Shown: positions 40,010-48,777, counted from the stretch's first letter. The stretch: DNA of 64,000 nucleotides from Mycobacterium sp. E3198 (GCF_001667015.1 NZ_LZIS01000059.1:1-64000); one strand, 5' to 3'. Notes: generated by a model from the letters alone, not told the origin. Numbers and translations are program-made.

Positions 40010-41181
40010 TCGGCGCCCGCGAAGTCGTGCCGGACCAGCCAGTCGGTGACGACGTCGACGGCGTGGCGCAGCTTGTCCCGCTGCTCGGGACCCGCGTAAT
40101 AGTGTGTGGCGCCGGGAATTTCGTGCATCTCCTTGTCGGGGTGCCCGATCGCCTCGAAGAGCCGTCGGGTGTGGCTGGGCGTGCAGGCGTCATCGGCCAG
40201 GTTACCGATCACCAGCGCCGGCACCGCAAGGTCGCGCCCGCACGCCACCCCGTCGCCGCGGGCGTCGTCGTAGCTCCATTGGGACAGCCAGCCGCGCAGC
40301 GTCGAGAACCGGGCCAGCCCGACCGGGCTCATGTTCACCACTCGGGGATCGCCCAGATAGCAGGTGCCTGGGGTGCGTTCGTTGGGATCGACGCTCGGGT
40401 CCAGCCAGCGCGGGTCGGCCATGGTGCCGTGCACGACGAAGCAAAACTCGTCGTCGGGTCGTCCGGCGGCCCTCAGTTCGGCGAGCTTGTCCTTGACCCA
40501 CGCGGTGATGCGCCGGTTGCGGTCGATCTGCGCCCGCCGGTAGCGGTCCAAAAATTCCCGGCTGTAGGGCGGTTGGTTGGGGTTGTCCGGGTCGTACAGG
40601 TCCAGCTCGGGATCGCGCTTGGTCGGGTCGGATTCGTCGAGGATGGACGCGTCCAGCCATTCGGTCAGCGTGCCGTGCCGGCTGATATGCGCGGCCAGCA
40701 GCATGATCCCGTCGGCCTCGGGCAGGTCCAGCTTGGTGAGGTCGGGGCCGTCGCCGGAGGGGCTCGCCGTGATCGTCGGTTTCTGGGCCTGCTGCTGGTA
40801 GAACACCGACAGCGAGCCGCCGCCGCTCCACCCGGCCAGCACCACCTTGCGATAGCCCAGCCGGTTCTTGGCGTCCTTGATGCACTCGCCGAGGTCTTCG
40901 ACCACCTTCTCCATCAGCAGCCCCGAATCCGTGCCGCGGAATCGGCTGTTGCAGTAGATGACGTGGTGCCCCGCCCGGGCCAGCGCGTTGATCATCGGCA
41001 GGTACGCCCCGCCGCCGATGGGGTGCATGAAGACCAGCACGGTGTCCGACGGCTTGTCCTTCGGCTTGAGCAGATAGCTTTCCAGCACGGTGATCTCGGC
41101 CAGCCCGCCGTAGACGTCGCGCACCGCGGAATTGTTCTGGAACGCAACCAGATACGGGATTCGGTCGTAATCGTGCTTCAC
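40006..41181 (-). CDS. Alpha/beta hydrolase of the catabolic operon
   Basis: A 391-residue hydrolase. The nucleophile elbow is 'LAGWSGGGSLSVFY' (G-x-S-x-G, about residue 118). The acid is probably in 'GNLADDACTPSHTRRLFEAI', and the histidine is in 'IPGATHYYAG'. A large cap region (about residues 165-260) is rich in Asp and Arg. It could open a lactone or cleave an ester or diketone from the dioxygenase step. It overlaps the dioxygenase stop and the CoA-transferase start by 4 bases each. Confidence 0.82.
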   Translation of the reverse strand: MKHDYDRIPYLVAFQNNSAVRDVYGGLAEITVLESYLLKPKDKPSDTVLVFMHPIGGGAYLPMINALARAGHHVIYCNSRFRGTDSGLLMEKVVEDLGECIKDAKNRLGYRKVVLAGWSGGGSLSVFYQQQAQKPTITASPSGDGPDLTKLDLPEADGIMLLAAHISRHGTLTEWLDASILDESDPTKRDPELDLYDPDNPNQPPYSREFLDRYRRAQIDRNRRITAWVKDKLAELRAAGRPDDEFCFVVHGTMADPRWLDPSVDPNERTPGTCYLGDPRVVNMSPVGLARFSTLRGWLSQWSYDDARGDGVACGRDLAVPALVIGNLADDACTPSHTRRLFEAIGHPDKEMHEIPGATHYYAGPEQRDKLRHAVDVVTDWLVRHDFAGAE

Positions 41182-42284
41182 GAGTGCTGCCCCAGGTCAT
41201 GGGCGAGCACCTCGGCGGACGGCGTCAGCCGGCGGCGGGTGTCAACGGCGATCACCTGCCAGTCCACCCGCGAGTGTTCGTCGAACTTGCGGCGCGCCCG
41301 TTCCCGCGCCTTCTCCGGCGCGCCGTGGTGAATCCCCTGCGGCGCATGGGTGATCAGGCCCGGCGGCATCGGGATGCCGTAGAGCGAACCGCCGTGGAAG
41401 AAGGCGATCTCGTCGTAGTCGACGTTGCGGTGGTACCAGGGCGTGCGCTCGGTGCCGGCGACGCCCTCGGCGGGCTTCGGCAGGAAGTTCATCACGTAGA
41501 CGCCGGTGGCCTGCATGAAAAGGTGGACCGTGGGCGGCAGGTGGACGCTGTCCGAGGTGATCACGTTGTAGTCGGCGATGTTGAAGGTGAACGCGAAGTT
41601 GTCGCCGCGCCAGCCCTCGACGTCCAGCGGATTGTGTTGGTAGAACAGCGTTGTCGGGCCGCCATCCGCAATAGGCCGGTGGATGAGCCGAACCTCGTAT
41701 TCGTCGCGGTCGTCGTCGGCGCTCGGGGCCGGCTCCGGGATGGTGGCCTGCGACGGGTCGAACGGGAAGTGGCGGCCCAGCGCGCCGGGCGGCGGCACCC
41801 GGAACTCGTCGCTGGCCTCGATCATCAGCAGCGTGGTCTCGCCGTCGGGCAGTTGGCGCCAGGTGCACGCCTTCGGGAGGTAGACCCAGTCGCCCTCCCG
41901 GTAGCGCAGCGGCCCGAACTCGGTCTCGAGCAGCCCCGCCCCGCGGTGCACGAAGCACAGCAGATCGCCGTCGATGTGCCGGGCGTAGAACGGCATCGGC
42001 TCGTGACGGCGGCTCAACGAGATTCGACAGTCGTCGTTGCCGAACATCAGCAGCGGCCCGCCGTTGGCGTCGGTGGCGTCGCCGGGCTTGAGCTGGTCGG
42101 CGAGCACGTCGACGGGGCGCAGGGGACCGACGGCCCGGTAGGCGGTGGGGTCGTTGCGGCGGTACATGTTCGCGGTCCGGCCGGTGAATCCGCCGCGGCC
42201 CAGCTCGTCGTCCTTGAGCCCGTCGAGGTCGGCGTGCAGCCGCCGCGGTGTTTTCCCTTTTCGCAGGTGAACGAACGATTCCAT
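41178..42284 (-). CDS. Homogentisate 1,2-dioxygenase-like cupin enzyme
   Basis: A 368-residue double-cupin protein related to homogentisate dioxygenase but about 70 residues shorter. The metal-site pattern is kept: His in 'TPWYHRNVDYDEIAFFHGG', Glu in the same segment and His in 'LITHAPQGIHHGAPEKARE'. The N-terminal cupin has 'GDLLCFVHRGAGLLETEFGPLRYREGDWVYLPKACTW'. It probably cleaves an aromatic or enediol compound with O2. It is the first gene of the operon; GGAG sits 5 bases before the ATG at 42284. Confidence 0.85.
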   Translation of the reverse strand: MESFVHLRKGKTPRRLHADLDGLKDDELGRGGFTGRTANMYRRNDPTAYRAVGPLRPVDVLADQLKPGDATDANGGPLLMFGNDDCRISLSRRHEPMPFYARHIDGDLLCFVHRGAGLLETEFGPLRYREGDWVYLPKACTWRQLPDGETTLLMIEASDEFRVPPPGALGRHFPFDPSQATIPEPAPSADDDRDEYEVRLIHRPIADGGPTTLFYQHNPLDVEGWRGDNFAFTFNIADYNVITSDSVHLPPTVHLFMQATGVYVMNFLPKPAEGVAGTERTPWYHRNVDYDEIAFFHGGSLYGIPMPPGLITHAPQGIHHGAPEKARERARRKFDEHSRVDWQVIAVDTRRRLTPSAEVLAHDLGQHS

Positions 42285-42318
42285 GGGGACTCCAGGCTCG
42301 GCGGGGGCTATGAAACTG

Positions 42319-42334
42319 AAAGTGACATTACTTT
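42319..42334. promoter_or_regulatory. Inverted repeat upstream of the catabolic operon
   Basis: AAAGT, six bases, then ACTTT, in the only AT-rich patch of the 88-bp gap between fadB4 and the dioxygenase gene. It is a possible operator for the operon's TetR protein. The arms are short, so confidence is low. Confidence 0.3.
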
Positions 42335-42372
42335 TTGTTCCGGGGCCGCACAAGGCCGGACCGCGGGCCGCC

Positions 42373-43344
42373 TCAGTCGCGCACGCGCACCACGACTTTC
42401 CCCTTGGCCGTGCGATTCTCGAGCGAGGCGACGGCCGCGCCGGCCTGCTCCAGCGGGTAGACCTCGGGCGTCGGGGCGGCCAGCCGGCCCGAGCTGAGCA
42501 GGGCCTCCAGCCCGGCCCACTGCTCGGCGAGCGCGCCCGGGTGCGTCCCGGCCCAGGCCCCCCAGCCCACGCCGACGACGTCAATGTTGTTGAGCAGCAA
42601 CCGGTTCACCTTCACCGTCGGGATCTCCCCGCCGGTGAACCCGATGACCAGCAGCCGTCCGCCCGGTGCGAGGGAGCGCAGCGAATCGGTGAACCGGTCG
42701 CCGCCGACCGGGTCGACGACCACGTCGACGCCGCGGCCGCCGGTGAGCTCCTTGACCGCGTCCTTGAACCCCTCGGCCAGCACCACGTCGGTGGCGCCGG
42801 CCGCCGTCGCGACGTCCGCCTTGTCCTCGGTGCTGACGACCGCGATGCTGCGGGACGCCCCGAGCAGCGGCGCCAGCCGCAGCGTCGACGTGCCGATCCC
42901 GCCGGCCGCGCCGTGCACCAGCACCGTCTCGCCCTGGGCCAGCCGGCCGCGCACGGTGAGCGCGAAGTACACCGTCAGGTCGTTGAACAGCAGGCCGGCG
43001 CCGGCCTCGAAGCTCACGTTGTCCGGCAGCTTGAACACCCGGTCCGGCTGCAGGATCGCGACCTCGGCCATGCCCCCGGACAGCATCGTCAGCCCGACGA
43101 CCCGGTCGCCGGGTCGCACGTGCGCGCCCTCCGGCGCCGAGCGCACCACGCCGGCGATCTCGGCTCCGAGCACGAACGGCGGCTCCGGCCGGTATTGGTA
43201 GAGGCCGCGGGTCAGGAGCGCGTCGGGAAAGGCCGCGCCCGCGGCGTACACGTCGACGACCACGCCGTCACCCGCGGGTTCGTCGACCTCCGCCACCTCG
43301 ATCGCGTCCGGACCATCCAGTCGAGTCACCCGTGCAGCCCGCAT
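42373..43344 (-). CDS. fadB4: Zinc-type/quinone oxidoreductase-like FadB4
   Basis: A 323-residue medium-chain reductase, the same length as Rv3141. The N-terminal GroES-like domain has 'AAGAAFPDALLTRGLYQY' and 'VLGAEIAGVV'. The NADPH site is 'VLVHGAAGGIGTSTLRLA' (about residue 143). There are no structural-zinc cysteines, so it is the quinone-oxidoreductase type. The name fadB4 is traditional; a beta-oxidation role is not shown. The start MRAARVTRLDGPDAIEVAEV is at 43344. It follows the AcuI-like gene by 22 bp. It is separated here from fadE23-fadE24, its M. tuberculosis neighbours. Confidence 0.9.
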   Translation of the reverse strand: MRAARVTRLDGPDAIEVAEVDEPAGDGVVVDVYAAGAAFPDALLTRGLYQYRPEPPFVLGAEIAGVVRSAPEGAHVRPGDRVVGLTMLSGGMAEVAILQPDRVFKLPDNVSFEAGAGLLFNDLTVYFALTVRGRLAQGETVLVHGAAGGIGTSTLRLAPLLGASRSIAVVSTEDKADVATAAGATDVVLAEGFKDAVKELTGGRGVDVVVDPVGGDRFTDSLRSLAPGGRLLVIGFTGGEIPTVKVNRLLLNNIDVVGVGWGAWAGTHPGALAEQWAGLEALLSSGRLAAPTPEVYPLEQAGAAVASLENRTAKGKVVVRVRD

Positions 43345-43366
43345 GGTCGGACAGCCTACTGCCGAC

Positions 43367-44365
43367 TCAAAACCCGCCGGCGACCCGCACCACCGCGCGG
43401 CCGGTGAAGCCGCCGCCGCGCAGCTGGTCCAACACGCCGACGACATCCTTGACGTCGACGTCGCTGATCAGCGCCTCCAGGTGGCGCGGCCGCAACGAAT
43501 CACCCAGCAGCGCCCACAATTTCCGGCGCCGGCCAATCGGCATCAGCACCGAGTCCATCCCGAGCAGCGCGACGCCGCGCAGGATGAACGGCATCACCGT
43601 GGTGTGCAACGCCGGCCCACCGGTCAGGCCGCTGCAGGCCACCGCCCCGCCGTAGTCGACGGCGCTGAGCACATCGGCCAGGGTCGCGCCGCCCACGCAA
43701 TCCACCGCGCCCGCCCAGCGCGCCTTGGCCAGGGGCCGCGGCTTGGCGTCGGGGTCCTCGGGCAACCGGCCGATAACCTCCGCGGCGCCAAGCTCTTTCA
43801 GCAGCCCGGCCGCCTGCTCCTTGCCGCTCGACGCGACGACCCGATAGCCGGCGGCGGCCAGCAGGTCCACGCTGACCGAGCCGACGCCGCCGGAGGCGCC
43901 GGTGACGACGACCGACCCGGCGCCGGGTTGCAGGCCCCAGTCGATCAACGCCTGCACGCTCATCGCGGCGGTGAAGCCGGCGGTCCCGATGGCGGCGCCC
44001 TCGCGCGGTGTCAGGTCGCCGAGCGCCACCACCTGGTCGGCCGGCAGCCGCGCGTATTCCGCGTAGCCGCCGTGGTGGCCGGTGCCGATCGCGTACCCGT
44101 GGGCGAGCACCTTGTCGCCGGCGGCGAAGTCGGGGGAGCGCGACTCGACGACCTCGCCGGTGAGGTCGATGCCCGGCACCACCGGGTAATTGCGCACCAC
44201 GCCGCCGCCCGGCGTCAGCGCCAGCGCGTCCTTGTAGTTGACGCTCGAGTACTCCACCTTGATCGTCACCTCGCCGGGCGGCAGGTCCTCGGCGCTCAGC
44301 GTCTCGATCGACGCGGTTATCCGGTCACCATCCTGGCGCGCGACGAGCGCGTGAAACGTATCCAT
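43367..44365 (-). CDS. YhdH/AcuI-type medium-chain oxidoreductase
   Basis: A 332-residue NADPH-dependent reductase of the acrylyl-CoA-reductase (AcuI/YhdH) group: 'VKVEYSSVNYKDALALTPGGGVVRNYPVVPGIDLTGEV' and 'VVTGASGGVGSVSVDLLAAAGYRVVASSGK' are diagnostic, as is 'PFILRGVALLGMDSVLMP'. It reduces acrylyl-CoA or related enoyl substrates and can protect against toxic electrophiles. It is transcribed ahead of fadB4 and divergent from the aldo/keto reductase, with only 22 bp between start codons. Confidence 0.88.
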   Translation of the reverse strand: MDTFHALVARQDGDRITASIETLSAEDLPPGEVTIKVEYSSVNYKDALALTPGGGVVRNYPVVPGIDLTGEVVESRSPDFAAGDKVLAHGYAIGTGHHGGYAEYARLPADQVVALGDLTPREGAAIGTAGFTAAMSVQALIDWGLQPGAGSVVVTGASGGVGSVSVDLLAAAGYRVVASSGKEQAAGLLKELGAAEVIGRLPEDPDAKPRPLAKARWAGAVDCVGGATLADVLSAVDYGGAVACSGLTGGPALHTTVMPFILRGVALLGMDSVLMPIGRRRKLWALLGDSLRPRHLEALISDVDVKDVVGVLDQLRGGGFTGRAVVRVAGGF

Positions 44366-44387
44366 ACGACGACGCTAACCTCAGCCC

Positions 44388-45245
44388 ATGGATTCCTTCC
44401 CACTCGGTGGCTTTTCCGTCGCGCGCATCGGCTTCGGCGCGATGCAGCTGCCCGGACCCAATGCGTTCGGGCCGCCGCGCGACGGCGCGGCGGCGCTGGC
44501 GGTGCTGCGGCGGGCGGTCGAACTCGGCGTCGACCACATCGACACCGCGCAGATCTACGGCCCGGACGTCGCCAACGAGCTGATCCGCGAGGCGTTGCAC
44601 CCGTACCCGGAGAACGTGGCGTTGGTCAGCAAGGTCGGCGGGCGCCGCGACGACGCCGGCGCCTGGCTACCGGCCGGTGGACCCGACGACCTGCGGCGCG
44701 ACATCGAGACGAACCTGCGGGCCCTCGGCGTCGACCGGCTGGCCGCGGTCAACCTGCGGCTGTTCGACAGCGACGGGCCGGACCAGCTGTTCGACGATCA
44801 GCTCTCGGCGATGATCCGGGCCCGCGACGAGGGGTTGATCGCCGGGATCGGGCTGAGCAACATCAACCGTGAGCACCTGCTGCATGCCCTGGGCCGCACC
44901 GAAATCGTCTGCGTGCAAAACGCTTTCAACCTTGTTCACCGCGACTCTGCGCCGGTGCTCGAAGAGTGCACGAGGCAGGGGATCGCGTTCGTCCCGTTCT
45001 TCCCGCTGGGGGCCGCGTTCGCGCGGCCGAACCCGGTGCTGACTCACCCGCTGGTGACCGACGCCGCCGAGCGACTCGGCCGCACGCCCGCCCAGGTCGC
45101 CCTGGCGTGGACGCTGAGCGTGGCGCCCAACGTGCTGCTGATCCCGGGCACCTCGTCGGTGCGGCACCTCGAGGAGAACATGGACGTCGCGTCCGTCGAG
45201 CTGGACGAGGACACCCGCGAGCGGTTGAGCGCCGTCGCTACTTGA
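44388..45245 (+). CDS. Aldo/keto reductase
   Basis: A 285-residue NADPH-dependent AKR barrel. 'GVDHIDTAQIYGPDVANELIREAL' carries the catalytic Asp and Tyr, and 'VALVSKVGG' the lysine. 'NAFNLVHRDSAPVLEECTRQGIAFVPFFPLG' and 'VLLIPGTSSVRHLEENM' form the cofactor end. It resembles short-loop AKRs that take small aldehydes. Its 3' end overlaps the convergent fadE23 by 8 bp. The substrate is unknown. Confidence 0.88.
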   Translation: MDSFPLGGFSVARIGFGAMQLPGPNAFGPPRDGAAALAVLRRAVELGVDHIDTAQIYGPDVANELIREALHPYPENVALVSKVGGRRDDAGAWLPAGGPDDLRRDIETNLRALGVDRLAAVNLRLFDSDGPDQLFDDQLSAMIRARDEGLIAGIGLSNINREHLLHALGRTEIVCVQNAFNLVHRDSAPVLEECTRQGIAFVPFFPLGAAFARPNPVLTHPLVTDAAERLGRTPAQVALAWTLSVAPNVLLIPGTSSVRHLEENMDVASVELDEDTRERLSAVAT

Positions 45246-46443
45246 GTTCGGACGACGACAGCCCCAGCAGGCGACGGGCGACCACCAGCTGCTGGATCTG
45301 CTGGGTGCCCTCGAAGATGTCCAGGATCTTGGAATCGCGCGCCCACTTCTCCAGCAGCGACTGCTCGGAATACCCTGCGGTGCCGGCCAATTCGACGGAC
45401 TTGAGGGTGACGTCGCTGGCCATCCGGCCGGCCTTGGCCTTGCTCATCGACGCCTCTTTGGAGTTGGGGATCTTGTTGTCGGCCTGCCACGCCGCGCGCA
45501 GCGACAGCAGGTAGGCGGCCTCCCAGTCGGCCTCCATCCGCAGGAACTCGGCGGCCGCGGCGCTCTGGGCGTGCGACGGCCGGTCATAGGAGATCTCGAC
45601 CCCGGCCTCGGTGAGGATCTTGCGGATCTCCTCCAGCGCGGCGCGGCCGACCCCGATGGCCATCGCGGCGACGATCGGGCGGGTGTTGTCGAAGGTCTCC
45701 ATCACTCCCGAAAAGCCCTTGCCGACCTCGATTTCCGGGTTGCCCAGCAGGTTGTCTTTCGGGATTCGGACATTGTCGAACCGGATCGCGGCGGTGTCGG
45801 AACCCTTGATGCCGAGCTTGTGCTCGAGCCGTTCGACCGTCACGCCGGGATGCTCGCGCGGCACGATGAACGACTTGATCGCCGCGCGGCCCTGAGCCTT
45901 GTCCAGCGTGGCCCACACCACGATGTGGGTGGCGCGCGAGCCGGCGGTGACGAAGATCTTCTCGCCGTTGATGACGTACTCGTCGCCGTCCAGCTTGGCG
46001 GTGGTGGACACCGCCGCCGAGTCGGATCCGAAGCCGGGTTCGGTGATGGCCATTGCCGCCCACACCTTGCCGAGGCGCTCCAGCTGCTCGTCGGTGGCCA
46101 CCGCGGAGATGGCCGCGTTACCCAGCCCCTGGTAGGGCACCGACAGCATCATCGCGACGTCGCCCCAGCAGGCCTCCAGCGTCTGCAGCAGTGCGGCCAT
46201 GTTGGCGCCGTTGTGGTTTCGGTCCCGGTCCTCGTCCTCGTCGCGCAGCGCGTCGGCTCCGGCGAAGGCGACCGATTCCGACGCGCCCTCGAACAGGTTG
46301 ATCAGGGTGTCCAGCTCGACCGGGTACGCGTGCTCCTTGAGGTCGTACTTGCGCGCGATCGGCCGCATCATCTCGGCGGCGCCCTGGTGGGTCTTGACGC
46401 TCACCGCCTGCAGCTTGCGGGGCAGTTCCAGATTGATTGCCAT
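45238..46443 (-). CDS. fadE23: Acyl-CoA dehydrogenase FadE23
   Basis: A 401-residue dehydrogenase, the same length as Rv3140. 'WAAMAITEPGFGSDSAAVSTTAKLDGDEYVINGEKIFVTAGSRA' is the FAD loop. 'SKILDIFEGTQQIQQLVVARRLLG' carries the catalytic glutamate and the FAD contact. It follows fadE24 by 31 bp. Mycobacterial FadE pairs often form alpha2beta2 complexes, so it probably pairs with FadE24. The start MAINLELPRKLQAVSVKTHQG is at 46443. Confidence 0.93.
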   Translation of the reverse strand: MAINLELPRKLQAVSVKTHQGAAEMMRPIARKYDLKEHAYPVELDTLINLFEGASESVAFAGADALRDEDEDRDRNHNGANMAALLQTLEACWGDVAMMLSVPYQGLGNAAISAVATDEQLERLGKVWAAMAITEPGFGSDSAAVSTTAKLDGDEYVINGEKIFVTAGSRATHIVVWATLDKAQGRAAIKSFIVPREHPGVTVERLEHKLGIKGSDTAAIRFDNVRIPKDNLLGNPEIEVGKGFSGVMETFDNTRPIVAAMAIGVGRAALEEIRKILTEAGVEISYDRPSHAQSAAAAEFLRMEADWEAAYLLSLRAAWQADNKIPNSKEASMSKAKAGRMASDVTLKSVELAGTAGYSEQSLLEKWARDSKILDIFEGTQQIQQLVVARRLLGLSSSELK

Positions 46444-46474
46444 GATTGGTCTTTCGCTCGAGTTGAATGACGAC

Positions 46475-47881
46475 TCAGATGACGACAACGCCCTCGGCCA
46501 CGCCGATGGCCCGCAGGTCCCGGTACCAGCGCTCGACCGGGTGTTCCTTGGTGTAGCCGTGGCCGCCGAGCAGCTGCACGCCGTCCAGGCCGATCTGCAT
46601 GCCCTTGTCGGCGCCGAGCCGCTTGGCCAGCGCCGCCTCGCGGGTGAACGGCAGGCCCTGTTCGGCGCGGGCGGCGCCGCGCCAGGTGATCAACCGCAGC
46701 CCGTCCAGTTCGATGGCGATATTCGCGCACATGAACGCCACGGCCTGCCGGTGAGCGATGGGCTCGCCGAAGGCCTCGCGTTCCTTGACGTAGGGCACGA
46801 CGTAGTCGAGCACCGCGTGTGAGGTGCCGACCGCCAACGCCGCCCAACCGAGCCGGGACAGCGCGATCGCCTCGGAGTAGTCCTCGTCGGAGGCCTCGTC
46901 CTCGCCCAGCCGGGCGCTCGCCGGCACCGAAACCCCGGACAGCTCGACCCGGCCCAGGGCCGCCGCGCGGATTCCCATGCTCGGGTCCGCCTTGACGCTA
47001 AGGCCTTTGGTGGAGGACTCGACGATGAACAACGCGGGCTTGCCGTCCAACTGGGCGCCGACGACGAACAGCTCGGCGTCGGCGGCCGCGGGCACCAACG
47101 ACTTCACGCCGTCGAGCCGGTAGCCGCTCGGCGTGCGCACCGCGGTGGTTTTCAACCGGGTCGGGTCGAACAGCGGTTGCGGTTCGGCGATGGCCACGCA
47201 GGCCTGCGGGACGTTCTCGCCGGCGAACTCGTGCAGGTAGGTGGCCTGCTGATCGGCGCTGCCCCAGTGGGTGAGCGCCGCCGCCACGCCGCCGGGCGCG
47301 AGAATCGGCAGCGCCAGGCCCATGTCGCCGTAGGCGAGCGCCTCGGCCACCAGCACGTTGGTGACGCTGGAGCGGTGGGCGGCGATGCCCTCGAAGTCCT
47401 CGGGGATGTTGATCGCGGTGATGCCCAGCTCGGCGGCCTTGGCGATCAGATCGGGCGGGTAGGTCGCGGCCTCGTCGGCGTCGTGCGCCGCGGGCCGCAG
47501 CACCTCCTCGGCGAACTCGTCGAGGGTCTCGACGATCATCTTCTGCTCGTCGTCGGGCGTCAGGTCGAAGTAGTCCTTGCCGCTGGACTTGAGCCGGGTC
47601 GGACCGCCGCGGAGGTTCTGCACCCGCTTGAACTGGCGGGACGCGGCCCCCGCGGTGGAGAAGACCGTCTTCGTCCCGTAGCGCAGACCCCGGTTGAGCG
47701 GGTCGCGCAGGTGATACTTGTCCAGGAATTCCTGGCCGACGAGCGGGGTCAGCAGCGCCAGGGTGATGTCGATGCCGGTCCGCTTGTGCGGCTGCATCCC
47801 GACGCCGGTCTTGCGGCCGCGCCGTCTCAGGCGTGAGCGGGTGGTCTTCGAAGTCTGTTTTGCACCGGAAGTCTCGGTCAT
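46475..47881 (-). CDS. fadE24: Acyl-CoA dehydrogenase FadE24
   Basis: A 468-residue dehydrogenase with an N-terminal extension of about 90 residues (basic 'TTRSRLRRRGRKTGVGMQPHKRT', then 'YGTKTVFSTAGAASRQF') before the ACAD core. The core contains 'ACVAIAEPQPLFDPTRLKT' and 'MGIRAAALGRVELSGV'. It stops right after 'RDLRAIGVAEGVVVI', so it lacks the final helix of most family members. The length equals Rv3139. It heads the fadE24-fadE23 unit. A perfect palindrome lies about 40 bp before the start. Confidence 0.93.
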   Translation of the reverse strand: MTETSGAKQTSKTTRSRLRRRGRKTGVGMQPHKRTGIDITLALLTPLVGQEFLDKYHLRDPLNRGLRYGTKTVFSTAGAASRQFKRVQNLRGGPTRLKSSGKDYFDLTPDDEQKMIVETLDEFAEEVLRPAAHDADEAATYPPDLIAKAAELGITAINIPEDFEGIAAHRSSVTNVLVAEALAYGDMGLALPILAPGGVAAALTHWGSADQQATYLHEFAGENVPQACVAIAEPQPLFDPTRLKTTAVRTPSGYRLDGVKSLVPAAADAELFVVGAQLDGKPALFIVESSTKGLSVKADPSMGIRAAALGRVELSGVSVPASARLGEDEASDEDYSEAIALSRLGWAALAVGTSHAVLDYVVPYVKEREAFGEPIAHRQAVAFMCANIAIELDGLRLITWRGAARAEQGLPFTREAALAKRLGADKGMQIGLDGVQLLGGHGYTKEHPVERWYRDLRAIGVAEGVVVI

Positions 47882-47920
47882 TTCAGCAGCCTCTGTCGTT
47901 GGGGCAATGCGGATACGTCT

Positions 47921-47942
47921 TATCTTACTCCGGAGTAAGATA
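47921..47942. promoter_or_regulatory. 22-bp perfect palindrome, operator of fadE24-fadE23
   Basis: The site is fully self-complementary over 22 bp; its inner 20 bases are ATCTTACTCCGGAGTAAGAT. It lies 40-61 bp upstream of fadE24, with the hisN stop 33 bp further on. Its length, symmetry and position fit a TetR-type fatty-acid repressor site. No regulator gene is beside it. Confidence 0.7.
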
Positions 47943-47974
47943 GATGGGACTGCGTGTTAACTAATTCACAAAGA

Positions 47975-48754
47975 CTAGGCCCGGAGGCGGGAAAGCACCT
48001 GCTCATGCAGGAGGCCGTTGGTGGCCACGGCGCTGCCGCCGTGCGGGCCCGCGGTGCCGTCCAGACCGGTGAACTTCCCGCCCGCCTCGCGCACCAGGAT
48101 GTCGAGCGGGGCCAAGTCCCACACCGACACCTCCGGTTCGGCCGCGATGTCCACCGCGCCCTCGGCGAGGAGGCAATAGGAGAAAAAGTCGCCGTAGGCC
48201 CGGACCCGCCACACTTCATCCGTCAGCCCGATGAAGCGATCACGCAAGCCGAGTTGCGCCCACCCCGACAGGCTGGAGAACGACAGGCTCGCCGAATCCA
48301 ACTGCGCCACTGAGGAAACCGTGAGCCGTCGCGGTGAACCGCCGTCGACGGCGGCGAACGCGCCGCGTCCTCGCGCCGCCCACCAACGGCGGTGCAACGC
48401 CGGCGCGGTCACGACGCCGACCGAGGGGACACCATCGATGAGCAACGCGATCAGACTGGCCCACACCGGCACGCCGCGCACGAAGTTCTTGGTGCCGTCG
48501 ATCGGGTCGATGATCCACTGCCGCCCGCTGAAGGTGGCGGTACCGCCGAACTCCTCGCCGACGACGCCGTCCTGAGGCCTCTCGCGTCCGAGTACGTCGC
48601 GCAGTTCGGTCTCGACCCTCCGGTCGGCGTCGGTCACCGGCGTCAGGTCCGGTTTGGTGTCGACGCGCAGGTCGAGCGCCCCGAATCGGGCGGCGGTCAG
48701 GGCGTCGGCGCGGTCGTCCAGGGCCAGCGCCAGCGTCAGGTCGTCGCGACTCAT
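47975..48754 (-). CDS. hisN: Inositol-monophosphatase-fold histidinol-phosphatase (HisN, Rv3137-type)
   Basis: A 259-residue Mg/Li-sensitive phosphatase fold. The metal site is '[19 protein letters not shown]' (D-P-I-D-G-T) with 'GEEF' upstream, '[18 protein letters not shown]' in the middle and '[16 protein letters not shown]' near the C-terminus. In M. tuberculosis this protein serves as histidinol-phosphate phosphatase in histidine synthesis. pflA (Rv3138), which separates it from fadE24 in M. tuberculosis, is absent here. Confidence 0.9.
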   Translation of the reverse strand: MSRDDLTLALALDDRADALTAARFGALDLRVDTKPDLTPVTDADRRVETELRDVLGRERPQDGVVGEEFGGTATFSGRQWIIDPIDGTKNFVRGVPVWASLIALLIDGVPSVGVVTAPALHRRWWAARGRGAFAAVDGGSPRRLTVSSVAQLDSASLSFSSLSGWAQLGLRDRFIGLTDEVWRVRAYGDFFSYCLLAEGAVDIAAEPEVSVWDLAPLDILVREAGGKFTGLDGTAGPHGGSAVATNGLLHEQVLSRLRA

Positions 48755-48777
48755 GGGAGCAGTCCTACCATGGCCGG

